This document shows, piece by piece, positions 6,316 through 12,373 of a DNA stretch of 15,928 nucleotides. The stretch lies in assembly GCA_003648875.1 (NCBI GenBank), contig QMQC01000008.1, forward strand, positions 1 to 15,928, in the 5' to 3' direction. The notes under the pieces are model-generated. The model saw nothing but the letters and a program-made list of their open reading frames with translations. It was not told where the DNA came from and did no database searches. The DNA comes from Actinomycetota bacterium (GTDB taxonomy: Bacteria > Actinomycetota > Acidimicrobiia > Spongiisociales > UBA5794). The position numbers and the translations under genes were made by a program. The number at the start of each line of letters is the position of its first letter. Position 1 is the first letter of the stretch.

Positions 6316-6780
6316 ATGAAGGCACAGTTGCAGAGAACCTTTTCGCCCAAGCCTGGCGACATCGAGCGTTCGTGGTACGTCGTTGACGCCACTGACGCCC
6401 CGCTTGGCAGGCTCTCGTCCGAAGTTGCGCAGATCCTGCGAGGCAAGGGCAAACCCACGTACGCACCTCACGTCGACGGTGGCGATTTCGTCGTCGTCGT
6501 CAACGCGGAGAAAGTTCACGTGTCCGGGAACAAGGAAACAGACAAGATCTACTTCAGTCACTCGGGGTACCCTGGCGGTCTCCGTGCAGACTCGCTCGAG
6601 CATGTTCGTGCCAAACACCCTGAACGCCTCATTGAGCATGCCGTCAAGGGCATGATCCCGAAGAATCGCCTCGGACGCAAGATCCTCACGAAGCTCAAGG
6701 TGTACGCCGGCCCCGACCATCCACACCAGGCTCAGCAACCTGAGACCCTGGAACTCAAGTACCGAAAGGCCGGAGCCTGA
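6316..6780 (+). CDS. rplM: 50S ribosomal protein L13
   Basis: L13 (154 residues) is an early-assembly protein of the large subunit. The ATG at 6316 gives MKAQLQRTFSPKPGDIERSWYVVDATDAPLGRLSS in short steps, matching the family start (SPKPGDI...WYV.DA). The frame extends upstream but with no family similarity. Other marks are APHVDGGDFVVVVNAEKV (about 52-69) and KGMIPKNRLGRK (about 117-128). It overlaps rpsI by one base (TGATG), forming the usual rplM-rpsI pair. Confidence 0.96.
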   Translation: MKAQLQRTFSPKPGDIERSWYVVDATDAPLGRLSSEVAQILRGKGKPTYAPHVDGGDFVVVVNAEKVHVSGNKETDKIYFSHSGYPGGLRADSLEHVRAKHPERLIEHAVKGMIPKNRLGRKILTKLKVYAGPDHPHQAQQPETLELKYRKAGA

Positions 6781-7178
6781 TGGCAAAAGCACAGCCACTC
6801 ATCCAATCCACTGGCCGTCGCAAGACTTCCGTTGCCCGTGTCCGCATCTATGACGGCACAGGCGAGTACAAGCTGAATGGCCGAACAATGGACGACTACT
6901 TCACCGATCCCGAGCTGCGCCGTCGTGCGCACGAACCATTCAAGGTCGTAGACCTCGAGGGACGCTACGACATCAACGCAACGCTGCACGGCGGAGGAAC
7001 CACAGGGCAGAGTGATGCTCTTCGGCTCGGCATCGCCCGCGCACTGATCGAGCTCGATCCTGAGCTTCGTCCGGCTCTCAAGAAAGAGGGCATGTTGACA
7101 CGGGACTCCCGCAAGGTCGAGCGTAAGAAGTACGGTCTTCGCAAGGCACGCAGGGCTCCACAGTTCACCAAGCGCTAG
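6780..7178 (+). CDS. rpsI: 30S ribosomal protein S9
   Basis: S9 (132 residues) sits in the 30S head, and its basic tail reaches the P-site tRNA. Signatures are STGRRKTSVARVRI (about 10-23), HGGGTTGQSDALRLGIARAL (about 71-90) and the C-terminal KKYGLRKARRAPQFTKR. The final Arg that contacts the anticodon is present. It is coupled to rplM by overlap. After the stop a small CTGGG-ATCG-CCCAG stem (7182-7195) occurs without a T-run. Confidence 0.97.
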   Translation: MAKAQPLIQSTGRRKTSVARVRIYDGTGEYKLNGRTMDDYFTDPELRRRAHEPFKVVDLEGRYDINATLHGGGTTGQSDALRLGIARALIELDPELRPALKKEGMLTRDSRKVERKKYGLRKARRAPQFTKR

Positions 7179-7227
7179 AGTCTGGGATCGCCCAGCCTGA
7201 CACGCAGTCGACGGGGGATCACATTCA

Positions 7228-8550
7228 ATGGGAACTGAGCAGGAACGGCTATTTGGAACTGACGGCGTTCGCGGCAGTGCGAACTCCGAGCTCACACCCG
7301 ACATCGCATTCGATCTTGCCCGTGCGGCTGGAGAGCAAGTTTCGGGCCATGTGGTCATCGGGCGCGACACTCGAAGATCCGGGCCGATGCTTGTGTCCGC
7401 TGTTGCTTCCGGGTTCAACTCGGTCGGTATCGATGTAGTCGATCTCGGCATCATCCCAACGGGCGCCGTCTCGCGTTTGGCTCGGGATACGGCCGCCACC
7501 TACGGCGTTGTCGTCTCGGCATCTCACAATCCAGCCGAGGACAACGGAATCAAGTTCTTTGCTCGCGATGGCGCGAAGATCGACGACGAGACAGAGACCG
7601 CCATCGAGCGTAGGTATTTCGACGATCGCCCCTACAAGAGGGCAGTCGGGCCAAACATCGGCATCCAGTCGGTGATGGATGACGCCATCGAGCGGTATGC
7701 AGACAAGGTCATCAATACGGTCCAATACTCCATGCACGGCCTCGAATTCGTCATAGACACAGCCAACGGTGCGGCGTTCGCCGCCGCGCCCTACCTGTTC
7801 AACAAGGTCGGAGCCACCGTCACGGTCATCTCCGATACGCCTGATGGCATGAACATCAATGACGGGGTGGGAGCGACCTATCCCGATGCTGTCACAAGGG
7901 CCGCGAACGGAAAGATCGGTCTGGCATTCGATGGAGACGCTGACCGCCTCATCGCCGTTGATGAGGACGGTCAAGTGGTCAATGGCGATGTGATCATGGC
8001 CATCTTCGCCCGGTGGCAGCTCGAGCGGGGCAAACTCGAGAAGAACACGGTCGTGGCGACAGTCATGTCGAATCTCGGGTTCATCCAGGCAATGGAACGC
8101 CTTGGCATCGACGTTGTTGTGACACCCGTTGGCGACCGGCACGTCGTTGAGGCCATGCGGGCGTCCAAGGCGGTCGTCGGCGGCGAGCAGTCCGGACATA
8201 TCCTGCTCGAGGATCGATCGACGGGCGATGGGCTCCGCACCGCCCTTCGCCTCATGGAAGTCATCGCATCGACGGGTAAGGAACTGCGGGAGTTGCGTAC
8301 CGTGATGAGCGAACTGCCCCAGGTTCTGACGAACGTCAAGGTCGGCTCGAAGAACGGCTGGGAGGAGAACACGAAGATCGCGAAAGCGACTGCGGACGCA
8401 GAACGTGAACTCGGAAATCGGGGTCGGATCCTTGTGAGAGCATCGGGCACCGAGCCTCTCATCAGGGTGATGGTTGAAGCACCAAGCGAGAGCGAAGCCG
8501 CAAGCGTCGCAGACTCCGTGGCTGACGCTGTCGCCAGCGAGCTGGCGTAG
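7228..8550 (+). CDS. glmM: Phosphoglucosamine mutase
   Basis: GlmM (440 residues) interconverts glucosamine-6-phosphate and glucosamine-1-phosphate on the way to UDP-N-acetylglucosamine for peptidoglycan. It carries the FGTDGVRG start motif (9-16) and SASHNP, whose second serine (Ser99) is the phosphorylated active-site residue. The metal loop FDGDADR (Asp235, Asp237, Asp239), the sugar-binding GGEQSGH and the phosphate-binding RASGTEPLIRV near the C terminus are also intact. The length matches the family. ATG 7228 has GGGGGA about ten bases upstream. It lies directly upstream of glmS, which makes its substrate; the gap between them carries the glmS ribozyme. Confidence 0.96.
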   Translation: MGTEQERLFGTDGVRGSANSELTPDIAFDLARAAGEQVSGHVVIGRDTRRSGPMLVSAVASGFNSVGIDVVDLGIIPTGAVSRLARDTAATYGVVVSASHNPAEDNGIKFFARDGAKIDDETETAIERRYFDDRPYKRAVGPNIGIQSVMDDAIERYADKVINTVQYSMHGLEFVIDTANGAAFAAAPYLFNKVGATVTVISDTPDGMNINDGVGATYPDAVTRAANGKIGLAFDGDADRLIAVDEDGQVVNGDVIMAIFARWQLERGKLEKNTVVATVMSNLGFIQAMERLGIDVVVTPVGDRHVVEAMRASKAVVGGEQSGHILLEDRSTGDGLRTALRLMEVIASTGKELRELRTVMSELPQVLTNVKVGSKNGWEENTKIAKATADAERELGNRGRILVRASGTEPLIRVMVEAPSESEAASVADSVADAVASELA

Positions 8551-8556
8551 CTCGCT
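8536..8556 (+). other. 7-bp hairpin spanning the glmM stop codon
   Basis: AGCGAGC (8536-8542) and GCTCGCT (8550-8556) pair around a 7-base loop that includes most of the glmM TAG. No T-run follows. It may slow termination of translation, end the transcript or be by-product of the local GCTCGC-rich repeats. Confidence 0.35.
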
Positions 8557-8563
8557 CGGCTCG

Positions 8564-8619
8564 CGGATCGCTTCGCCTTCGGTACGGTCGCTTCGCTCCC
8601 TATCGGATCGCTCGCTGCC
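8564..8619 (+). repeat. Three imperfect CGGATCGCTTCGC-type direct repeats
   Basis: Three related copies begin at 8564 (CGGATCGCTTCGCC), 8585 (CGGTCGCTTCGCTCC) and 8604 (CGGATCGCTCGCTGCC), about 20 bases apart and all in the same orientation. They lie in the gap right after glmM. They look like a small GC-rich intergenic repeat; spacing and similarity are too loose for a CRISPR. Function is unknown. Confidence 0.45.
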
Positions 8620-8661
8620 GCTCCCTTACCGACGCCACAGAGACACCCAGACACCAAATCT

Positions 8662-8691
8662 GCGACAGACCACTAGTCTGTGTTCTACAAC
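8662..8691 (+). promoter_or_regulatory. glmS: Possible glmS promoter with operator-like inverted repeat
   Basis: GCGACA (8662-8667) and TACAAC (8686-8691), 18 bases apart, each match four of six promoter consensus bases. Seven bases downstream is 8698, the first base of the 5' arm that pairs with the region before the glmS ribosome site, so the transcript would start exactly where the RNA structure begins. Between the two boxes is a perfect inverted repeat, ACAGAC-CACTA-GTCTGT (8665-8681), overlapping the -35 end, which could be an operator. Confidence 0.4.
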
Positions 8692-8697
8692 AAGACC

Positions 8698-8911
8698 TGA
8701 CACGGAGATGCATTCTTCACAGCGCCAGCCCTCGCTCAGCGAGGCGACGAGGAAGAGGGAGTATCGAAATGTTCGGCGGATGCCCTCTCGGCCGCTCACG
8801 GTCGTGACGAGCTGGGCAAAACCCGGGAGTGATCCCGGGAACAGAGTCCAGTTCGATGTGAGTGGGGAAACCCAGCCATCCGCATCTCCACGTCACATGA
8901 CGAAAGGAGAT
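8698..8911 (+). promoter_or_regulatory. glmS: Predicted two-state RNA switch around the glmS ribozyme and Shine-Dalgarno
   Basis: State 1: TGAC-AC-GGAGATGC (8698-8711) pairs with GCATCTCC-AC-GTCA (8882-8895), giving 8 bp plus 4 bp around a 2x2 internal loop and closing the ribozyme domain. State 2: ATCTCC (8884-8889) pairs with GGAGAT (8906-8911), which contains the glmS Shine-Dalgarno. This stem is extended by CGTC-ACAT-GACG (8891-8902). The states share 8884-8895 and exclude each other. Because the 5' arm lies upstream of the ribozyme cleavage site (8721|8722), cleavage would detach it covalently and favour state 2, hiding the ribosome site. The pairings are read directly; the switching mechanism is inference. 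Confidence 0.6.
8721..8855 (+). ncRNA. glmS ribozyme (glucosamine-6-phosphate-activated self-cleaving riboswitch)
   Basis: The core matches the known glmS ribozyme element by element. The cleavage site A|GCGCC is at 8721|8722. P1 is CCTCGC-TCA-GCGAGG (8730-8744). GACGAGG (8746-8752) follows, its first G corresponding to the catalytic G40 of the Bacillus anthracis ribozyme. P2 is AGAGGG/CCCTCT (8754-8759 with 8783-8788), enclosing TATCGAA...TTCGGCGG, whose GGCGG can form the pseudoknot with GCGCC. P3 is CGGCCG-CTCA-CGGTCG (8789-8804). P4 is CGAGCTGGG/TCCAGTTCG (8808-8816 with 8847-8855), containing GCAAAACC, an inner CCCGGGA-GTGA-TCCCGGG hairpin and AACAGAG. In known cases glucosamine-6-phosphate acts as cofactor and cleavage lowers GlmS output, a product feedback loop. 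It lies 62 bases before the glmS start codon. Confidence 0.92.
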
Positions 8912-8916
8912 CGCGC

Positions 8917-10740
8917 GTGTGCGGGATCATGGGATACGTCGGGCCACAGGAAGCTGGTCCGATTCTGGTTGACGGCCTCAAGAGACTCGAGTACCGCGGA
9001 TACGACTCCGCCGGAATTGCTGTCAGCAACGGCGACATCCGTGTCCGGAAGGCGGAGGGCAAGATCGCCAATCTCGAGGCGCTCCTCGAAGGTGATCAGC
9101 CATCCGGGAATATCGGCATAGGCCATACGCGGTGGGCAACACACGGTGCGCCATCCGATGCAAATGCACATCCTCACGCTGATCCATCCGGCGAGTTCGT
9201 TGTCGTCCACAACGGAATCATCGAGAACTTCCAGGACATCAGGAGTGAACTTGCCGCGTTGGGTGCGGAGTTTGCTTCCGACACGGACTCGGAACTCCTC
9301 GCACACCTCGTGGCGAGGGAGTATGACGGGGATCTTGTCGAGGCGGTTCGCAAGACCGTCGCCCTATCCGAAGGCGCCTATGCAATTGTGGTGATGTCAA
9401 AGCGCGAGCCGGGCAAGATCGTTGCGGTTCGCAAGATCAGTCCGCTGGTCGTTGGCCTGGGTGAGGGTGAGAACTATCTGGCGTCCGACATACCTGCGAT
9501 CCTCCACCGCACCCGCGACTTTTTGATCATCGAGGACGATGAGATGGTCATCGTGACCGCTGAGGGCGCGACGGTTGAGACGATCGGTGGCGAGTCGATT
9601 GATCGTGAAGTGATTCACATCGATTGGGATGCCCAACAGGCAGAGAAGGGTGGATACGAGCACTTCATGCTCAAGGAGATCCACGAGCAGCCGGACGTCG
9701 TCACAGAGACACTTGGAGGAAGGCTCGGGGCTGACGGAAGCGTCTGGCTCGAGGGCGTCGAGTTCGACGACGCCTACATTGCAGGTCTGGACCGTGTGTG
9801 GATCACGGCATGCGGCACCGCATATCACGCAGGCTTGATCGGACAGGAGATCTTCAGACGTGTCCTGAGACTCCCAACGAATGTCGAATATGCCCACGAA
9901 CTTCGGTATGCCGACCCGATCATCGGTCCGAGGGAACTGATGATCGCCATTTCCCAATCGGGTGAGACTGCAGACACGCTGGCTGCAGCGCGCATTGCGC
10001 CCGATCATGGATCAAGAATTCTTGGGATCACCAATGTCGTGGGATCGACCCTGTCGCGTTACGCCGACGACATTCTGTACACGCGGGCAGGACCCGAGAT
10101 CTCGGTCGCCTCCACCAAGGCGTACATGGCGATGCTCATCGCCCAGTACTTGCTTGCTCTCCGTCTCGGTGCCGCAAGGGGAACGGTTGACGAGGAGCAG
10201 GCGCAAGCGGTAGCCCATGGTCTACACCAGATGCCTGGCGCAATCGATGAAGTCCTCAGCCGCGAGAACGATGCCATCACGGTCGCGGAGTCGATCGTCG
10301 ACGCGGAGGACGTCTACTTCATCGGTCGTGGACTCGACTACGCCATTGCGATGGAAGGATCGTTGAAGCTCAAGGAGATCTCGTACCTCCACTCCGAAGC
10401 TATGCCGGCAGGGGAACTCAAGCATGGGACGCTGGCCTTGATCACAGATGATGTTCCCGTTGTGGTGATCCTCACTCAGCGAGATGTCTATGACAAGACG
10501 ATATCCGCCGTTCAGGAGGTCAAGGCGCGTGGTGGCAGGATCATCGCAGTTGCATATGACACCGACCGCGATATCGACAAGTACGCAGATCTCGTGATGC
10601 GAATCCCGGAGATGGACGACCTTCTCGCCCCGGTCGCCGCCGTGGTGCCCCTCCAGCTACTTGCGTATCACGTTGCCCGCCTCCGCGGCCACGACATCGA
10701 TCAACCACGAAATCTTGCGAAGAGCGTCACTGTGGAGTAG
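8917..10740 (+). CDS. glmS: Glutamine-fructose-6-phosphate aminotransferase (isomerizing)
   Basis: GlmS (607 residues) makes glucosamine-6-phosphate from fructose-6-phosphate and glutamine, the first committed step to UDP-N-acetylglucosamine. The GTG start places Cys2 directly after Met, so Met removal exposes the N-terminal nucleophile of the class II glutaminase domain (CGIMGYVG). HTRWATHG and HNGIIENF confirm that domain (to about residue 240). Two SIS sugar-isomerase domains follow, with TACGTAYHAG (about 297), SQSGETADT (about 347), STKAYMAML (about 400) and GSLKLKEISYLHSEAMPAGELKHG (starting about 479). The end LAKSVTVE is the family C terminus. AAAGGAG lies seven bases upstream of the start. 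Regulation by the upstream ribozyme is strongly implied. Confidence 0.97.
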   Translation: MCGIMGYVGPQEAGPILVDGLKRLEYRGYDSAGIAVSNGDIRVRKAEGKIANLEALLEGDQPSGNIGIGHTRWATHGAPSDANAHPHADPSGEFVVVHNGIIENFQDIRSELAALGAEFASDTDSELLAHLVAREYDGDLVEAVRKTVALSEGAYAIVVMSKREPGKIVAVRKISPLVVGLGEGENYLASDIPAILHRTRDFLIIEDDEMVIVTAEGATVETIGGESIDREVIHIDWDAQQAEKGGYEHFMLKEIHEQPDVVTETLGGRLGADGSVWLEGVEFDDAYIAGLDRVWITACGTAYHAGLIGQEIFRRVLRLPTNVEYAHELRYADPIIGPRELMIAISQSGETADTLAAARIAPDHGSRILGITNVVGSTLSRYADDILYTRAGPEISVASTKAYMAMLIAQYLLALRLGAARGTVDEEQAQAVAHGLHQMPGAIDEVLSRENDAITVAESIVDAEDVYFIGRGLDYAIAMEGSLKLKEISYLHSEAMPAGELKHGTLALITDDVPVVVILTQRDVYDKTISAVQEVKARGGRIIAVAYDTDRDIDKYADLVMRIPEMDDLLAPVAAVVPLQLLAYHVARLRGHDIDQPRNLAKSVTVE

Positions 10741-10768
10741 GCAGGGACCTGCTCAACCATGACAGATG

Positions 10769-10786
10769 GCTCGGCCCGGGCCGAGC
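10769..10786 (+). terminator. Palindrome after glmS, possible terminator
   Basis: GCTCGGCCCGGGCCGAGC is a perfect 18-base palindrome 28 bases after the glmS stop, able to fold into a very stable GC hairpin. Only TTCC follows, so the U-tract is poor. Its position at the end of glmS and before a different gene set favours termination. Confidence 0.45.
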
Positions 10787-10803
10787 TTCCGAAGAGCCCA
10801 ATA

Positions 10804-10815
10804 TCCGATATCGGA
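10804..10815 (+). promoter_or_regulatory. 12-base palindrome upstream of the kinase-like gene
   Basis: TCCGATATCGGA is a perfect palindrome 31 bases before the start of the next gene. It could be a binding site for a dimeric regulator. No convincing -35/-10 pair is placed around it, so this is only a candidate. Confidence 0.3.
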
Positions 10816-10846
10816 CCCCGTGTGAGACAATCTTCTCAGAGGGCCA

Positions 10847-11578
10847 ATGAGTCGTGTCGAAGACATCGACCGGTATCTGCGGGCACACTTCGCTGCTCAG
10901 CGGGAATCGGCATCCACTCCGCTGGAGACGCGCGTCCTTCCGTTCGTGACGATATCGCGCCAGACGGGCATCGGTGGGCATGCTCTGGCAGACACAATGG
11001 TCGAAGTGTTCGATCGGCATGAGGACGTCGCCGTATTCGGAGGCTGGCGGATTTTCGACCGATCGCTGTGTGAGATCGTGGCAAGAGATCCGAGATATTC
11101 CGGATCCCTCGATTCGCTCATCGAGGAGGAATACCGATCCAAGACGAACGACTTCTTCCAGCAGATGCTCCGCTCCACAGCAGACCAGTCGCTGGTGATG
11201 AATCGAGTGTTTCTTGTCGTGCGTGCTGTCGCTGGGATGGGAAAGACCATCATCGTCGGACGCGGTGGATCCCATGTGACAGCAGACATGCCCCTCGGTG
11301 TATCCGTACGGGTCATCGCACCGGAAGATGTGCGTATCGCCAGGGCGATGGAGGCCCATGGACTCACGGAGCGCGAGGCTCGAGCCGGTGCCCGGAAACG
11401 TGACTCGGATCGCGCTCGGCTGCTCAAGGAGCGCTTCGCCGCGGACATCGACGATCTGACCGGGTACGACATGACGTGGAACGTCGGGAAAGTGACCTTT
11501 GAAGAGATCGCAGAGGCAGTTGCAGCGTTGGTGCGCTGTAGGGCCGATGGAGCTGACGAAAGCGACAGGAGTCGATGA
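10847..11578 (+). CDS. Cytidylate-kinase-like family protein
   Basis: The 243-residue protein resembles the cytidylate-kinase-like (Cytidylate_kin2) P-loop family. The glycine-rich loop SRQTGIGGH (37-45) follows a VTI strand, as in the family's SREYGSGG pattern, and lacks the classical P-loop lysine. IIVGRGG (135-141) is the second hallmark. The Arg-rich helical part AGARKRDSDRARLLKERF (about 180-197) would correspond to the lid. True cytidylate kinase (cmk) is normally elsewhere and has a different nucleotide-binding domain, so the substrate here is unknown. ATG 10847 has AGAGGG just upstream. The stop overlaps the next gene by four bases (ATGA), linking the two. Confidence 0.78.
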   Translation: MSRVEDIDRYLRAHFAAQRESASTPLETRVLPFVTISRQTGIGGHALADTMVEVFDRHEDVAVFGGWRIFDRSLCEIVARDPRYSGSLDSLIEEEYRSKTNDFFQQMLRSTADQSLVMNRVFLVVRAVAGMGKTIIVGRGGSHVTADMPLGVSVRVIAPEDVRIARAMEAHGLTEREARAGARKRDSDRARLLKERFAADIDDLTGYDMTWNVGKVTFEEIAEAVAALVRCRADGADESDRSR

Positions 11579-11979
11579 CGGGACACATCCTCAACGGCCA
11601 TTTCCTGCTCAGGAGAGAGGCAGCCGATCGGGCAGGCATCTCACTCGAGGAGATAGTCCAACGGCCAGATCTTCTTCGGATTGAAGGTACCTGGCTCGAG
11701 GAGGTCTACTTCGAGTTTCAGTTCGATGAAGCCGGGATCCGAAGTGATCTCGGTCATGTGGTCGAGGAGCTACGGAGGAGCTTCGATGACATGACCATTG
11801 CGGACTGGTTGGCGCGACCCAACGAGGTGCTCTCCGGCGTGACACCGTTGCGTTGGCTGGTAGCGGGTCGCGATCAAGGGCACTTGGCCAAGGCAGCAGC
11901 CAATGCAGGGCCGAGAGAGCAGCCGGCAACCGCCAATCATCAGCCAGATTCGAGCCGATGGCCGGGAGCTGATAGCTGA
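11575..11979 (+). CDS. Small protein of unknown function coupled to the kinase-like gene
   Basis: The protein has 134 residues. Residues 10-30 (FLLRREAADRAGISLEEIVQ) look like a helix-turn-helix-type segment, followed by LLRIEGTWLEEVYFEFQFDEAG. Residues 72-100 (MTIADWLARPNEVLSGVTPLRWLVAGRD) recall the C-terminal toxin-binding region of Xre/MbcA/ParS-type antitoxins, where a WL..P...L.G.TPL pattern is common. No RES-type toxin partner is adjacent, so an antitoxin role is not supported by context. The last 25 residues are polar and probably disordered. The start overlaps the stop of the kinase-like gene, implying joint expression. Identity is tentative. Confidence 0.7.
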   Translation: MTGHILNGHFLLRREAADRAGISLEEIVQRPDLLRIEGTWLEEVYFEFQFDEAGIRSDLGHVVEELRRSFDDMTIADWLARPNEVLSGVTPLRWLVAGRDQGHLAKAAANAGPREQPATANHQPDSSRWPGADS

Positions 11980-11992
11980 TAGCCTCTCCTCC

Positions 11993-12373
11993 ATGGAAAT
12001 CGTGGGACTCGGCATAGACCTGACAGACGTTGCCAGGGTGCGTCGGTTGCTGCTCAAGGATCCTGAGGGTTTCCGGCGACGATGCTTCACGGACCACGAG
12101 TGGGAGTACGCACACCGCTTCAGCGACCCGTCCGAACGCCTCGCAGCCCGCTTCGCCGGTAAGGAAGCGGTGATGAAGAGCCTCTTCACCGGGTGGCGCC
12201 GTATCCCCTGGACCCACGTCGAGATCACGGGAGGTGGACCGCCCAGGGTGAACCTGTTCGGCAAGGCTTCCCAGCGTGCTGAGATGCTCGGTGTAGTGGA
12301 CATCAAGATCACGATCACCCACACCCGAGACGACGCAATGGTGTTCGTCGTATCCCAGAAGGAGCACACCTGA
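11993..12373 (+). CDS. acpS: Holo-[acyl-carrier-protein] synthase
   Basis: AcpS (126 residues) transfers 4'-phosphopantetheine from coenzyme A to the serine of acyl carrier protein, activating fatty acid synthesis. GLGIDLTDVARV holds the metal-binding Asp9 and RFAGKEAVMKSL the catalytic-site Glu58 and Lys57, at the same positions as in E. coli. The end ITHTRDDAMVFVV matches the family's SHT...A.A.V pattern. ATG 11993 gives the standard start; the frame continues upstream without similarity. There is no clear Shine-Dalgarno, and the previous stop lies 13 bases away, so initiation may depend on upstream translation. The stop overlaps nnr by one base. Confidence 0.94.
   Translation: MEIVGLGIDLTDVARVRRLLLKDPEGFRRRCFTDHEWEYAHRFSDPSERLAARFAGKEAVMKSLFTGWRRIPWTHVEITGGGPPRVNLFGKASQRAEMLGVVDIKITITHTRDDAMVFVVSQKEHT

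Noticed and set aside
7249..8199. Open frame on the - strand opposite glmM (316 codons)
   Set aside because: It is the antisense shadow of the conserved glmM coding region, and has no recognisable product.
8564..8619. CRISPR-like direct repeats
   Set aside because: Only three loosely similar units of about 15 bases with 5-7 base gaps; repeats and spacers are far too short and there are no cas genes.
8811..8876. Helix GCTGGG (8811-8816) with CCCAGC (8871-8876) as the closing stem of a separate structured RNA
   Set aside because: The same bases form the longer 9-bp P4 of the glmS ribozyme (8808-8816 with 8847-8855), which fits the known fold. TGGG-GAAA-CCCA (8863-8874) is a simpler local hairpin for the 3' part.
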